From positions 1-60,537 of the forward strand of contig SZOS01000013.1 in the NCBI GenBank assembly GCA_030263295.1: 60,537 nucleotides of DNA. The letters are read 5' to 3'. Positions 54,380-60,537 of this stretch are shown in pieces. The notes under the pieces were generated by a model that had not been told where the DNA came from, made no database searches, and worked only from the letters and a program-made list of their open reading frames with translations. This DNA is from Dokdonella_A sp014338185 (lineage in GTDB: Bacteria > Pseudomonadota > Gammaproteobacteria > Xanthomonadales > Rhodanobacteraceae). The translations under genes and the position numbers were made by a program. Positions within the stretch are counted from its first letter, which is position 1; each line of letters begins with the position of its first letter.

Positions 54380-54802
54380 ATGCGTTACCTGCACACCATG
54401 ATCCGCGTGCACGACCTCGATGCCACGCTGCGCTTCTTCTGCGACGGGCTGGGCCTGCGCGAAACCCGACGCATGGACAACGCGGCGGGCCGCTTCACGC
54501 TGGTGTTCCTGGCCGCGCCCGAATCGCCCGAGGCCGAGATCGAGCTCACCCACAACTGGGGCTCGACCGAGGACTACGGCAGCGCGCGCAATTTCGGCCA
54601 CCTCGCCTTCGCGGTCGACGACATCTACGCCACCTGCGCCCACCTGCAGGCGCTGGGCGTGACGATCAACCGCCCGCCGCGCGATGGCCACATGGCGTTC
54701 GTGCGCTCGCCCGACCTCATCTCGATCGAACTGCTGCAGAAGGGTGCGGCGCTGCCGCCGCGCGAACCGTGGGCCTCGCTGCCCAACACGGGCAGCTGGT
54801 GA
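54380..54802 (+). CDS. gloA: Lactoylglutathione lyase (glyoxalase I)
   Basis: A 140-residue VOC-fold enzyme that isomerises the hemithioacetal of methylglyoxal and glutathione. The motifs are MRYLHTMIRVHDLDATLRFF with a metal His, GLGLRETRR, EIELTHNWG with a metal Glu, GHLAFAVDD with the second His, and PDLISIELLQ with the second Glu. Nickel or zinc is expected. It lies 40 bp before the aminotransferase gene in the same direction. Confidence 0.92.
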   Translation: MRYLHTMIRVHDLDATLRFFCDGLGLRETRRMDNAAGRFTLVFLAAPESPEAEIELTHNWGSTEDYGSARNFGHLAFAVDDIYATCAHLQALGVTINRPPRDGHMAFVRSPDLISIELLQKGAALPPREPWASLPNTGSW

Positions 54803-54842
54803 AGTTGCGCGGACACCCCTTGCCACTTCCAGACCACTGCCG

Positions 54843-56057
54843 ATGACCACTTCCGACCTCGTCGCGCTCGGCGCGCGCTACTGGCTGCCCGTGTACCAAC
54901 CGCGTGCGATCGTGCTCGAACGCGGCCTGGGCGCCCGGGTGTGGGACCGCGACGGGCGCGACTACATCGACTTCGCCGCGGGCATCGCGGTCACCAGCCT
55001 CGGCCACGGCGATGCCGACCTGCTGGCCGCACTCACCACGCAGGCCTCGCGCCTGTGGCACGCGAGCAATGTGTTCTACACCGAGCCGCCGCTGCGCCTG
55101 GCGCAGGAACTGGTCGAGGCGGCCGGTTTCGCCGAACGCGTGTTCCTGTGCAATTCGGGCACCGAAGCCAACGAGGCCGCGATCAAGCTCGCGCGCAAGT
55201 GGGCGGCCGCACACGGGCGCGCGCCCGAGCGGCGCACGATCCTGAGCTTCCACGGCTCGTTCCACGGACGCACGCTGGCGGCGGTGACCGCGACCGCCCA
55301 GCCCAAGTACCAGCAGGGCTTCGAGCCGCTGCCGGCCGGCTTTCGCCACGCGCCATTCAACGATGTCGACGCGGTCGAAGCCGCGTTTGCCGCGGGCGAC
55401 ATCGCGGCCGTGCTGGTCGAGCCGGTGCAGGGCGAAGGCGGCGTGGTGCCGGCCGCGCCCGGCTTCCTGCAACGGCTGCGGCAACTGTGCGATGCGCACG
55501 AGGCGCTGCTCATCGTCGACGAGATCCAGTGCGGCATGATGCGCACGGGCAGCCTGTTCGCGCACAGCCACGACGGCATCGCGCCCGACATGATGACGCT
55601 GGCCAAGGCACTCGGCTGCGGCTTTCCGATCGGCGCGCTGCTGGCCGGACCACGCGTTGCGCAGGTGATGCAGGTGGGCGCGCATGGCACCACCTTCGGC
55701 GGCAATCCGCTCGGCGCGGCCGTGGCGCGCGTGGCGCTGCGCAAGCTCGCGCAGCCGTCGATTGCGCTGAACGTCGCGCGCCAGGCGCAGGCGCTGCGCG
55801 ACGGACTCGGCGCGCTCGACGCCGGCCGCGGGCTCATCGCCCAGGTGCGCGGACGCGGCCTCATGCTCGGCGCGGTGCTGGACGCGGACCACCGCGGCCG
55901 CGCGGCGGCGTTGCTGGAACGCGCCGCGGCACATGGCGTGCTGTTGCTGCAGGCGGGCCCGGACGTGCTGCGCCTGTTGCCGCCGCTCACGATCAGCGAC
56001 GAGGAAGTGGCCGAAGGCCTGCGCCGCCTCGGCGCGGCACTGGCCGACCTGCGCTGA
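54843..56057 (+). CDS. Acetylornithine/class-III aminotransferase
   Basis: A 404-residue PLP enzyme of the ArgD/AstC/OAT type. Seen are GRDYIDFAAGIAVTSLGH, LCNSGTEANEAAIKLAR, SFHGSFHGRTLAAVT, VLVEPVQGEGGVVPA, the metal/PLP Asp in LLIVDEIQCGMMRTG and the PLP lysine in TLAKALGCGFPIGA. The arginine or lysine pathway is the likely role, but the neighbours give no pathway context, so the donor (acetylornithine, succinylornithine or succinyldiaminopimelate) is open. The name argD would be a reasonable working symbol. Confidence 0.9.
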   Translation: MTTSDLVALGARYWLPVYQPRAIVLERGLGARVWDRDGRDYIDFAAGIAVTSLGHGDADLLAALTTQASRLWHASNVFYTEPPLRLAQELVEAAGFAERVFLCNSGTEANEAAIKLARKWAAAHGRAPERRTILSFHGSFHGRTLAAVTATAQPKYQQGFEPLPAGFRHAPFNDVDAVEAAFAAGDIAAVLVEPVQGEGGVVPAAPGFLQRLRQLCDAHEALLIVDEIQCGMMRTGSLFAHSHDGIAPDMMTLAKALGCGFPIGALLAGPRVAQVMQVGAHGTTFGGNPLGAAVARVALRKLAQPSIALNVARQAQALRDGLGALDAGRGLIAQVRGRGLMLGAVLDADHRGRAAALLERAAAHGVLLLQAGPDVLRLLPPLTISDEEVAEGLRRLGAALADLR

Positions 56058-56075
56058 GCGCGGCGCCGACCGCGC

Positions 56076-56750
56076 TCAGGACTCGTCCGCGTCCGGCTCG
56101 GTGTCGGAAGTGGCGGGCTTGATCCGGAAGCGGCAGGCGCGGCCACCGTATTGCAGGCATTCCAGCTGCTCAATCGGCCGGCCGGTGGCGCTTTCCATGA
56201 ACGCGAGGTCGAACCGGCACACGTCGGGATGCGCCTTGGCGATCTCGTGGAACACGCAGTTGTAGGCCTCGATCTGGGTTTCGCCATCATGGCGCGCGGT
56301 CACCGCCTCGTAGCCGAGCGCATCGAGCTGGTCGGCGAGCGTCGCGGCGATGTCGTCGTCGGACCCGGCCTCGATCCGGCTGGCGGCCTCGCGGCCGAGC
56401 TCGCGGCCCAGCTGGGTGAGCAGCTCACGCACCGCTTCCTTGCCGGCGCTGCGCTGCAGGCTGTCGATGAGGCCGGTGGCGATGAGTCCGTACTTGCGCG
56501 GAAACAGCTCGCGCCCGGTCGCGGTCAGCACGTAGCGCAGCTGCGGACGCCCGCCCGTGGGCCGGGCCGCGCCGCGACCGACGAAGCCGCCAAAAATCAA
56601 CGCGGTCAGGTGTTGCCTGACCGCGTTGTGGGTGATACCCAGGCCCTCACACAACTCCTCGACCGTGGCGCCCTGCCGTGCAACCAGCAGCTGCCGCAGC
56701 AGCTTCTGCTGGGTGGTGCCGAGTTGCTGCAGGGCGCTGGCCTGGTTCAT
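56076..56750 (-). CDS. SufR-like winged-helix regulator with Cys ligands for an Fe-S cluster
   Basis: A 224-residue regulator. The N-terminal winged helix contains LLVARQGATVEELCEGLGIT, NAVRQHLTALIFGGFV and TGGRPQLRYVLTATGRELFP. The C-terminal half carries C165 and C178 (12 residues apart), plus C198 and C206, a pattern like that of SufR, which holds a [4Fe-4S] cluster. SufR represses Fe-S assembly genes in cyanobacteria, but here no suf or isc gene is near; its partner is the overlapping secreted protein gene. Cluster binding is inferred from Cys spacing. Confidence 0.8.
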   Translation of the reverse strand: MNQASALQQLGTTQQKLLRQLLVARQGATVEELCEGLGITHNAVRQHLTALIFGGFVGRGAARPTGGRPQLRYVLTATGRELFPRKYGLIATGLIDSLQRSAGKEAVRELLTQLGRELGREAASRIEAGSDDDIAATLADQLDALGYEAVTARHDGETQIEAYNCVFHEIAKAHPDVCRFDLAFMESATGRPIEQLECLQYGGRACRFRIKPATSDTEPDADES

Positions 56751-57403
56751 TGGGCCTTGTCGGGAAACTGCTTGGCGATCGCATCGGACAACGCATCGGC
56801 CAGCGTGTTCATGTGCGCCTGCATGTGGGTCCAGGTGGTCGCCTCGCCCTTGCTGTCGCCACGCATGAGCTGGCTGATCTGCGCCTCATGGTCACCGATG
56901 TGCCTGATGAGCAAGCCGCGCACGCCATCCTCGGTGAGGTTGGGGTTGGCGCCCGCGAGGAACTTCGCGATCGCGTCGGCGTTGGTGGTCAGGTCCTGCA
57001 TGGCCTTGTCATGTGCAGCGGTGTTGCCAGCCTTCTGCGCGTCGGTCATGGCCTTGACGCCACTCCAGTGGCCGGCGAGCAGGTCAAGGATACCCTTGCC
57101 GGCGGCCTCGCCATAGAAGCCGGCGACCGCATTGGCGATATCCTTGGCATTGGCGACGGTGGCGTCGGCAGCCTTGGCCTGCGCGGCCTTGTCACCGGCC
57201 TGGACGGCCACGGCATAGGCGCGGGTGTGGTCGATGTGGCCCTGCCACAGCGCGCGCATGGCCGCATGCAGCTTGGGCGCGACCGTCGTGGCAGCCGCGG
57301 ACTGGGTGGTCGCCGGGTGGGTATCCTGCGCTTGCGCCAGCGGGGCGGCGGCGACCAGCGACAGGCCCAGCGCAATGGCGCAGGCCATCGTGAGCATCTT
57401 CAT
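56747..57403 (-). CDS. Secreted helical protein of unknown function
   Basis: A 218-residue exported protein (signal peptide MKMLTMACAIALGLSLVAAA). The mature part is alpha-helical and contains two related blocks with conserved Trp/His: ALWQGHIDHTRAYAVAVQAG, FYGEAAGKGILDLLAGHW and LTEDGVRGLLIRHIGDHEAQ. It looks like the family often mis-named acetylglutamate kinase in databases, with 'W.xHi.wTR' and 'YYGe.aG..lt.lL..H' patterns. Many His suggest metal binding. Its stop overlaps the regulator start by 4 bp, so they are an operon, and the regulator may sense what this protein handles. Confidence 0.75.
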   Translation of the reverse strand: MKMLTMACAIALGLSLVAAAPLAQAQDTHPATTQSAAATTVAPKLHAAMRALWQGHIDHTRAYAVAVQAGDKAAQAKAADATVANAKDIANAVAGFYGEAAGKGILDLLAGHWSGVKAMTDAQKAGNTAAHDKAMQDLTTNADAIAKFLAGANPNLTEDGVRGLLIRHIGDHEAQISQLMRGDSKGEATTWTHMQAHMNTLADALSDAIAKQFPDKAQ

Positions 57404-57622
57404 GGTGAACTCCCTCAAAGTCGCCGGATGGCGGCACCGCTCGAAATCAGGGTCGTCCGTGGATAATCAACCGTCATATGTGCAAAGCTTCAGTTTCCAT
57501 ATCCAATCGATCGACCCACGCGTCCGCCCCGGCGCGCCCGGCGTCGCCGGGCCAAGCCGCCGGCCCGGGCATGGCGCGGTCGCGCGCACAGCGCTGCGCG
57601 GCGCTGGCTGCGAGGTGATGGC

Positions 57623-58441
57623 ATGACCACATTGGCTGGCAAGACCCTGTTCATCACCGGCGCCTCGCGCGGCATCGGCCTGGCCATCGCCCTGCGCGCC
57701 GCGCGCGATGGCGCCAATATCGCGATCGCGGCCAAGAGCGCGGTCGCCAACCCCAAGCTGCCGGGCACGATCCACAGCGCGGCCGCAGCGGTCGAGTCCG
57801 CGGGCGGCCATGCGCTCGCACTGCAGTGCGACATCCGCGACGAAGCCGCCGTGCACGCGGCGGTCGCCGCGACGGTGGCACGCTTCGGCGGCATCGACAT
57901 CCTCGTCAACAACGCCAGCGCAATCTGGCTCGCCGGTGCGCTCGACACGCCGATGAAGCGCTTCGACCTCATGCAGCAGGTCAACGCGCGCGGCAGCTTC
58001 CTGTGCGCGCAGGCGTGCCTGCCGCACCTGTTCAAGGCCGCCAACCCGCACATCCTCACGCTCGCGCCGCCGCCATCGCTCGACCCCAAGTGGTGGGGCG
58101 CGCACACCGGCTACACGCTGGCCAAGATGGGCATGAGCCTGGTCACGCTCGGGCGCGCCGCCGAGTTCGCCAGCCGTGGCGTGGCCATCAACGCGCTGTG
58201 GCCGCGCACGATCATCGCCACCGACGCGCTCAACATGATCCCGGGCATCGACCGCGAACGCTGCCGCAAGCCCGCCATCGTCGCCGACGCCGCCCACGCG
58301 ATCCTCGTGCGCCCCGCATCGGCCGGCAGCGGGCGCTTCTTCATCGACGAAGAGGTGCTGCGCGAAGCCGGCATCCACGACTTCGCCACCTACGCGGTCG
58401 ATCCCGCACAAGCGCCGCTGCGCGACTTGTTCCTCGACTGA
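57623..58441 (+). CDS. Short-chain dehydrogenase/reductase, HSDL2-like
   Basis: A 272-residue SDR with cofactor loop TLFITGASRGIGLAIA, the NNASA motif, and YTLAKMGMS holding the Tyr/Lys pair. The canonical Ser before it is replaced (ILTLAPPPSLDPKWWGAHTG), which is normal for the HSDL2-type group. It probably acts on hydrophobic or fatty-acyl substrates; exact chemistry unknown. Monocistronic, with divergent neighbours. Confidence 0.9.
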   Translation: MTTLAGKTLFITGASRGIGLAIALRAARDGANIAIAAKSAVANPKLPGTIHSAAAAVESAGGHALALQCDIRDEAAVHAAVAATVARFGGIDILVNNASAIWLAGALDTPMKRFDLMQQVNARGSFLCAQACLPHLFKAANPHILTLAPPPSLDPKWWGAHTGYTLAKMGMSLVTLGRAAEFASRGVAINALWPRTIIATDALNMIPGIDRERCRKPAIVADAAHAILVRPASAGSGRFFIDEEVLREAGIHDFATYAVDPAQAPLRDLFLD

Positions 58442-58616
58442 GCCGCCTGCCACTCACCTCAAGACCGTATACGCGACGGCCACCGCACCGCTTGCCGGAA
58501 AACGATTTACTCGATCACTTGTAAGGTGCATGGGTGGCGCATCGTCCGGGTGCTGGCGCGGGCGCCGGGTTTGCGCTCACAATCGCGCGGCGGCGGGGTG
58601 GCACACGGAGAACGAC

Positions 58617-58976
58617 ATGGCTGCGGCCCGGCACAACCAGATTTCCTTCATCGAGTTTCCGGCGCCGGACATCGTGGCGCTGGCGCGTTCCAAGCGCTTC
58701 TTCGCCCAGGTGTTCGACTGGGCATACACCGACTGGGGTGATGACTACGCCGACACGAGCGGCAGCGGCGTGGGCAGCGGTTTCAACGCCGATCCCGCGC
58801 ATCGGCCCGGGCAGCCGCTGGCGGTGGTGTTCGTGACCGACCTTGAAGCGGCCCGCAGCAAGGTCGTCGCGGCAGGCGGCACGATCACGCGCGGGATCTT
58901 CGCTTTCCCGGGCGGGCGCCGGTTCCACTTCATCGAACCTGGTGGCAACGAACTGGCCGTGTGGTCGGACTCATGA
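58617..58976 (+). CDS. VOC-family (glyoxalase/dioxygenase-like) protein
   Basis: A 119-residue single VOC module: ISFIEFPAPDIVALARSKRF, FGWAYTDWGDDY-type FDWAYTDWGDDYAD, GGTITRGIFAFPGGRRFHFIEPGGNELAVW. Metal-site residues are only partly kept. Proteins of this type are often of unknown role. The ATG at 58617 was chosen; CGGAGAAC is upstream. Confidence 0.8.
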   Translation: MAAARHNQISFIEFPAPDIVALARSKRFFAQVFDWAYTDWGDDYADTSGSGVGSGFNADPAHRPGQPLAVVFVTDLEAARSKVVAAGGTITRGIFAFPGGRRFHFIEPGGNELAVWSDS

Positions 58977-59025
58977 GCGTTTCGCCTCCACGCGGCAGCC
59001 GGACCGGCCACGCGGACTCGCGTTA

Positions 59026-59517
59026 ATGATCGGCGTGCGGCTCAAGTGGGTGGCGCTCGGCGCACTGGTGGCGGGTGCACTCGACCTCGCCTTTGCCTTG
59101 TCGTTCGCCGCCTGGAACGGCACTGCGCCCTTGCGCCTGCTGCAGACCGTGGCCAGTGGCGCGTTCGGCAAGGCCGCGTTCGAGGGTGGCACGCCGCTGG
59201 CCGGCGCAGGACTCGCGCTGCATTTCGGCCTGTCGCTGCTGTGGGCGCTGGCGTTCCTGTGGGCCGCGCGCTGGCGTCCCGTGCTCGCGCGGCACCCGCT
59301 CGCCAGCGGCGTCGCGTTCGGCGTCGTGGTGTTCCTGGCGATGCGCCTGGTGGTGCTGCCACTGTCGGCATTTCCGTTTGCGGTGAGCTTCAAGCCGCTG
59401 GCGAGCGCGCTCGACCTGCTGTCGCACGCGCTCCTGTTCGGCGTGCCGATCGCCTTGGCCACGCGCGCCGCCCTCGCGCCGGCGATGCCATCCCGGCAGT
59501 CCACCCCACCACCGTGA
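59026..59517 (+). CDS. Unknown membrane protein with about four spans
   Basis: A 163-residue protein with spans in LGALVAGALDLAFALSFAAW, GLALHFGLSLLWALAFLWAA, GVAFGVVVFLAMRLVVLPLS and LDLLSHALLFGVPIALATRA. The layout, with short charged loops, resembles the DUF1440/YagU-type group, but I cannot confirm it. Downstream of the VOC gene, possibly co-transcribed. Confidence 0.7.
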   Translation: MIGVRLKWVALGALVAGALDLAFALSFAAWNGTAPLRLLQTVASGAFGKAAFEGGTPLAGAGLALHFGLSLLWALAFLWAARWRPVLARHPLASGVAFGVVVFLAMRLVVLPLSAFPFAVSFKPLASALDLLSHALLFGVPIALATRAALAPAMPSRQSTPPP

Positions 59518-59585
59518 CCACGCATGCGGGCCACTGCGCGCCGCGTGCCCGCGGACCTTGCGAACCACAACCTGGAGCGTCAACC

Positions 59586-60107
59586 ATGCACCACCTTGCG
59601 CTTGCGTGCCTGTCGCTGGCACTGGCCGCCCCCGCCGGCGCCGCCGCGCTGACGCACGCGGACATCACCCGTCTGCCGCACAAGAAGGTGGAGCGCAGCC
59701 TGCCCGCTGCGCACCCGTCGAGCTATTACGCCTATGCCACGCGCCTGTTCGACGAGGGTGCGAAGAAGGATGCGCTGGCCTGGTTCTATGTGGGCGAGAT
59801 CCGCTACCGCTTCCACCTCGCCACCCAGCCTTCGCTGCCGGCTGACGGCGATCCCGCGCTGTTCACCTCGTTGCACGAGGTGGTCGGCAGTCGGATCAAC
59901 GGCTGGGCCGGTGCCGATCCCGCGGCCTGGGCCGACGGCATGCAGCGCGCACTGGACTGGGACGCGGCGCATGACAACGCCTTCACCTCCAAGACCCGGC
60001 ACGAGCAGCAGTGGCAGGAGACACGATCCGGTCTGGCACAGATGCAGGCGTGGGTGCGCGACAACAAGGAACAGATCCTCGAACAGCGCAGGAACAACGG
60101 CCTCTAG
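59586..60107 (+). CDS. Secreted Sel1/TPR-like unknown protein
   Basis: A 173-residue exported protein; signal peptide MHHLALACLSLALAAPAGAA. The mature part is helical with aromatic residues: AHPSSYYAYATRLFDEGAKKDALAWFYVGEIRYRFHL, a segment like one TPR/Sel1 unit, then an acidic/Trp-rich region (INGWAGADPAAWADGMQRALDW). The family is common in Lysobacterales and has no known role. Last intact gene before the integron remnant. Confidence 0.72.
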   Translation: MHHLALACLSLALAAPAGAAALTHADITRLPHKKVERSLPAAHPSSYYAYATRLFDEGAKKDALAWFYVGEIRYRFHLATQPSLPADGDPALFTSLHEVVGSRINGWAGADPAAWADGMQRALDWDAAHDNAFTSKTRHEQQWQETRSGLAQMQAWVRDNKEQILEQRRNNGL

Positions 60108-60178
60108 CGCCGTCACGCACAACCCGGCGCAGCCATGCCGCACTCGTTGAAACCCGGCACCGGGCGGTGGGTCACACC

Positions 60179-60373
60179 TCAACCCCCCATTTCGCGCGGG
60201 TGCCGTTTGCGGCTGGTGAGGACGAAGCGCCGCACCCAACCGGCATACGCCTCCCCAGTGCGCAGCGACAAGCCCAGCCGGCGTACGCGCGCCCCCAGCT
60301 CATCGAGCAACCGTGGCCGCCCTGCTTCCGCGGGAAACCTTGCCGCAGCGTCATTCGAGTGGGAGGATTCCAT
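60179..60373 (-). pseudogene. Truncated integron integrase (IntI) N-terminal fragment
   Basis: The fragment encodes about 64 residues with the IntI N-terminus pattern: GRPRLLDELGARVRRLGLSLRTGEAYAGWVRRF, then KRHPREMG. A stop follows directly after REMGG; shifting frame by one base continues EV and then stops again. The catalytic core with its Tyr and Arg-His-Arg residues is absent. Homologous integrases are tyrosine recombinases of about 320-340 residues. The gene has decayed, as is common for chromosomal integrons of Xanthomonas relatives. It points away from the array side at the right edge. Confidence 0.75.
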
Positions 60374-60418
60374 GGTCGCCGCTCCTGTCGGGGAAAGACG
60401 GCGAGATTAGGCGGTCGG

Positions 60419-60498
60419 GTTAGGCGGCGCGATCGACGCAAGCTGTTGTTTCGTGTAAGACATTTGCCATCGCCGAGTCCCGAAAAGCCCCGTTAGGC
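60419..60498 (+). other. attI/attC-like core sites (GTTAGGC) at the integron edge
   Basis: Two GTTAGGC sequences (60419-60425 and 60492-60498), each matching the integron core GTTRRRY, lie next to the integrase remnant. They are 73 bp apart. The region carries an AT-richer leader. The site beyond 60492 probably marks attI or the left end of the first cassette. The cassette, if any, is outside the window. A single degenerate 7-mer could occur by chance; the context is what supports it. Confidence 0.5.
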
Positions 60499-60537
60499 TG
60501 CGGGATTGGGCTTCACTTTGGAACAGAATAGTAGTTA

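Overview
The window is a very GC-rich, gene-dense bacterial chromosome segment. It carries pyruvate kinase, phosphoglycerate kinase, a pyrophosphate-type phosphofructokinase, adenylate kinase, Mpl and a proton-pumping pyrophosphatase. It also has secreted proteins with an 'IFxxGFE/D' motif and a broken integron integrase next to GTTAGGC sites. Together these point to a gammaproteobacterium of the order Lysobacterales (Xanthomonadales), perhaps close to Dokdonella or other Rhodanobacteraceae. The taxonomic call is an inference. I saw no tRNA, rRNA, CRISPR array or intact transposon.

Layout. 1-8580: a protein kinase cut by the window edge, a TonB-like protein, pyk, the ohrR-ohr peroxide module with an operator-like double palindrome, a chitinase, a HAD phosphatase overlapping pgk, and a sugar-phosphate mutarotase. 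8904-15068: a peptide natural-product (graspetide-type RiPP) cassette with an HlyD adaptor, a C39 peptidase/ABC exporter, a 44-residue precursor with a double-glycine leader, a SPASM-like partner protein, an ATP-grasp ligase and a small unknown protein. This resembles the 'grasp-with-spasm' systems. 15153-21568: a DUF4097-like protein, a secreted SpoIID-like protein, a GH20 hexosaminidase and a NagX-like acyltransferase.

21591-30646 (minus strand) is a compact, mostly overlapping respiratory operon. It holds a small membrane subunit, a CuA subunit II, and a type-B heme-copper subunit I that lacks the usual active-site tyrosine, so it may be a nitric oxide reductase. It also holds an SCO protein, a cytochrome b/8Fe-ferredoxin/MvhD fusion, an anchored unknown protein, a second divergent heme-copper subunit I homologue, and a cytochrome b/[2Fe-2S]/FNR-reductase fusion. 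An ANR/FNR-type box lies upstream. The two fusions look like quinone- or cytochrome-facing heme b modules that exchange electrons with NAD(P)H or ferredoxin/thiol-type partners.

31180-37785: a secreted glycosidase-like protein, hppA, an M23 peptidase, a DUF2165 protein and a GST. 38324-47171 (plus strand) is a second unusual cluster. It starts with a secreted protein made of four exact-period 34-residue repeats (amyloid or beta-solenoid-like), then a small secreted protein, an HfaB/CsgG-like outer-membrane lipoprotein with a DUF4384 tail, another small secreted protein, an ECF sigma factor with its anti-sigma, an OmpA-like protein, an Ig-domain/beta-barrel outer-membrane protein and a Sel1/caspase lipoprotein. 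I read it as a surface-fibre or adhesion system with its own sigma factor and a caspase-like protease.

47438-60107: pfp, adk, mpl, a Lon-domain protein, a modular peptidoglycan amidase, a glyoxalase, an ArgD-like aminotransferase, a SufR-like regulator coupled to a secreted helical protein, an SDR and small proteins. The right edge has a truncated integron integrase and attI/attC-like core sites, so a cassette array may begin just outside the window. A 16-bp palindrome occurs upstream of both the RiPP cassette and the amyloid-like cluster and may link them.
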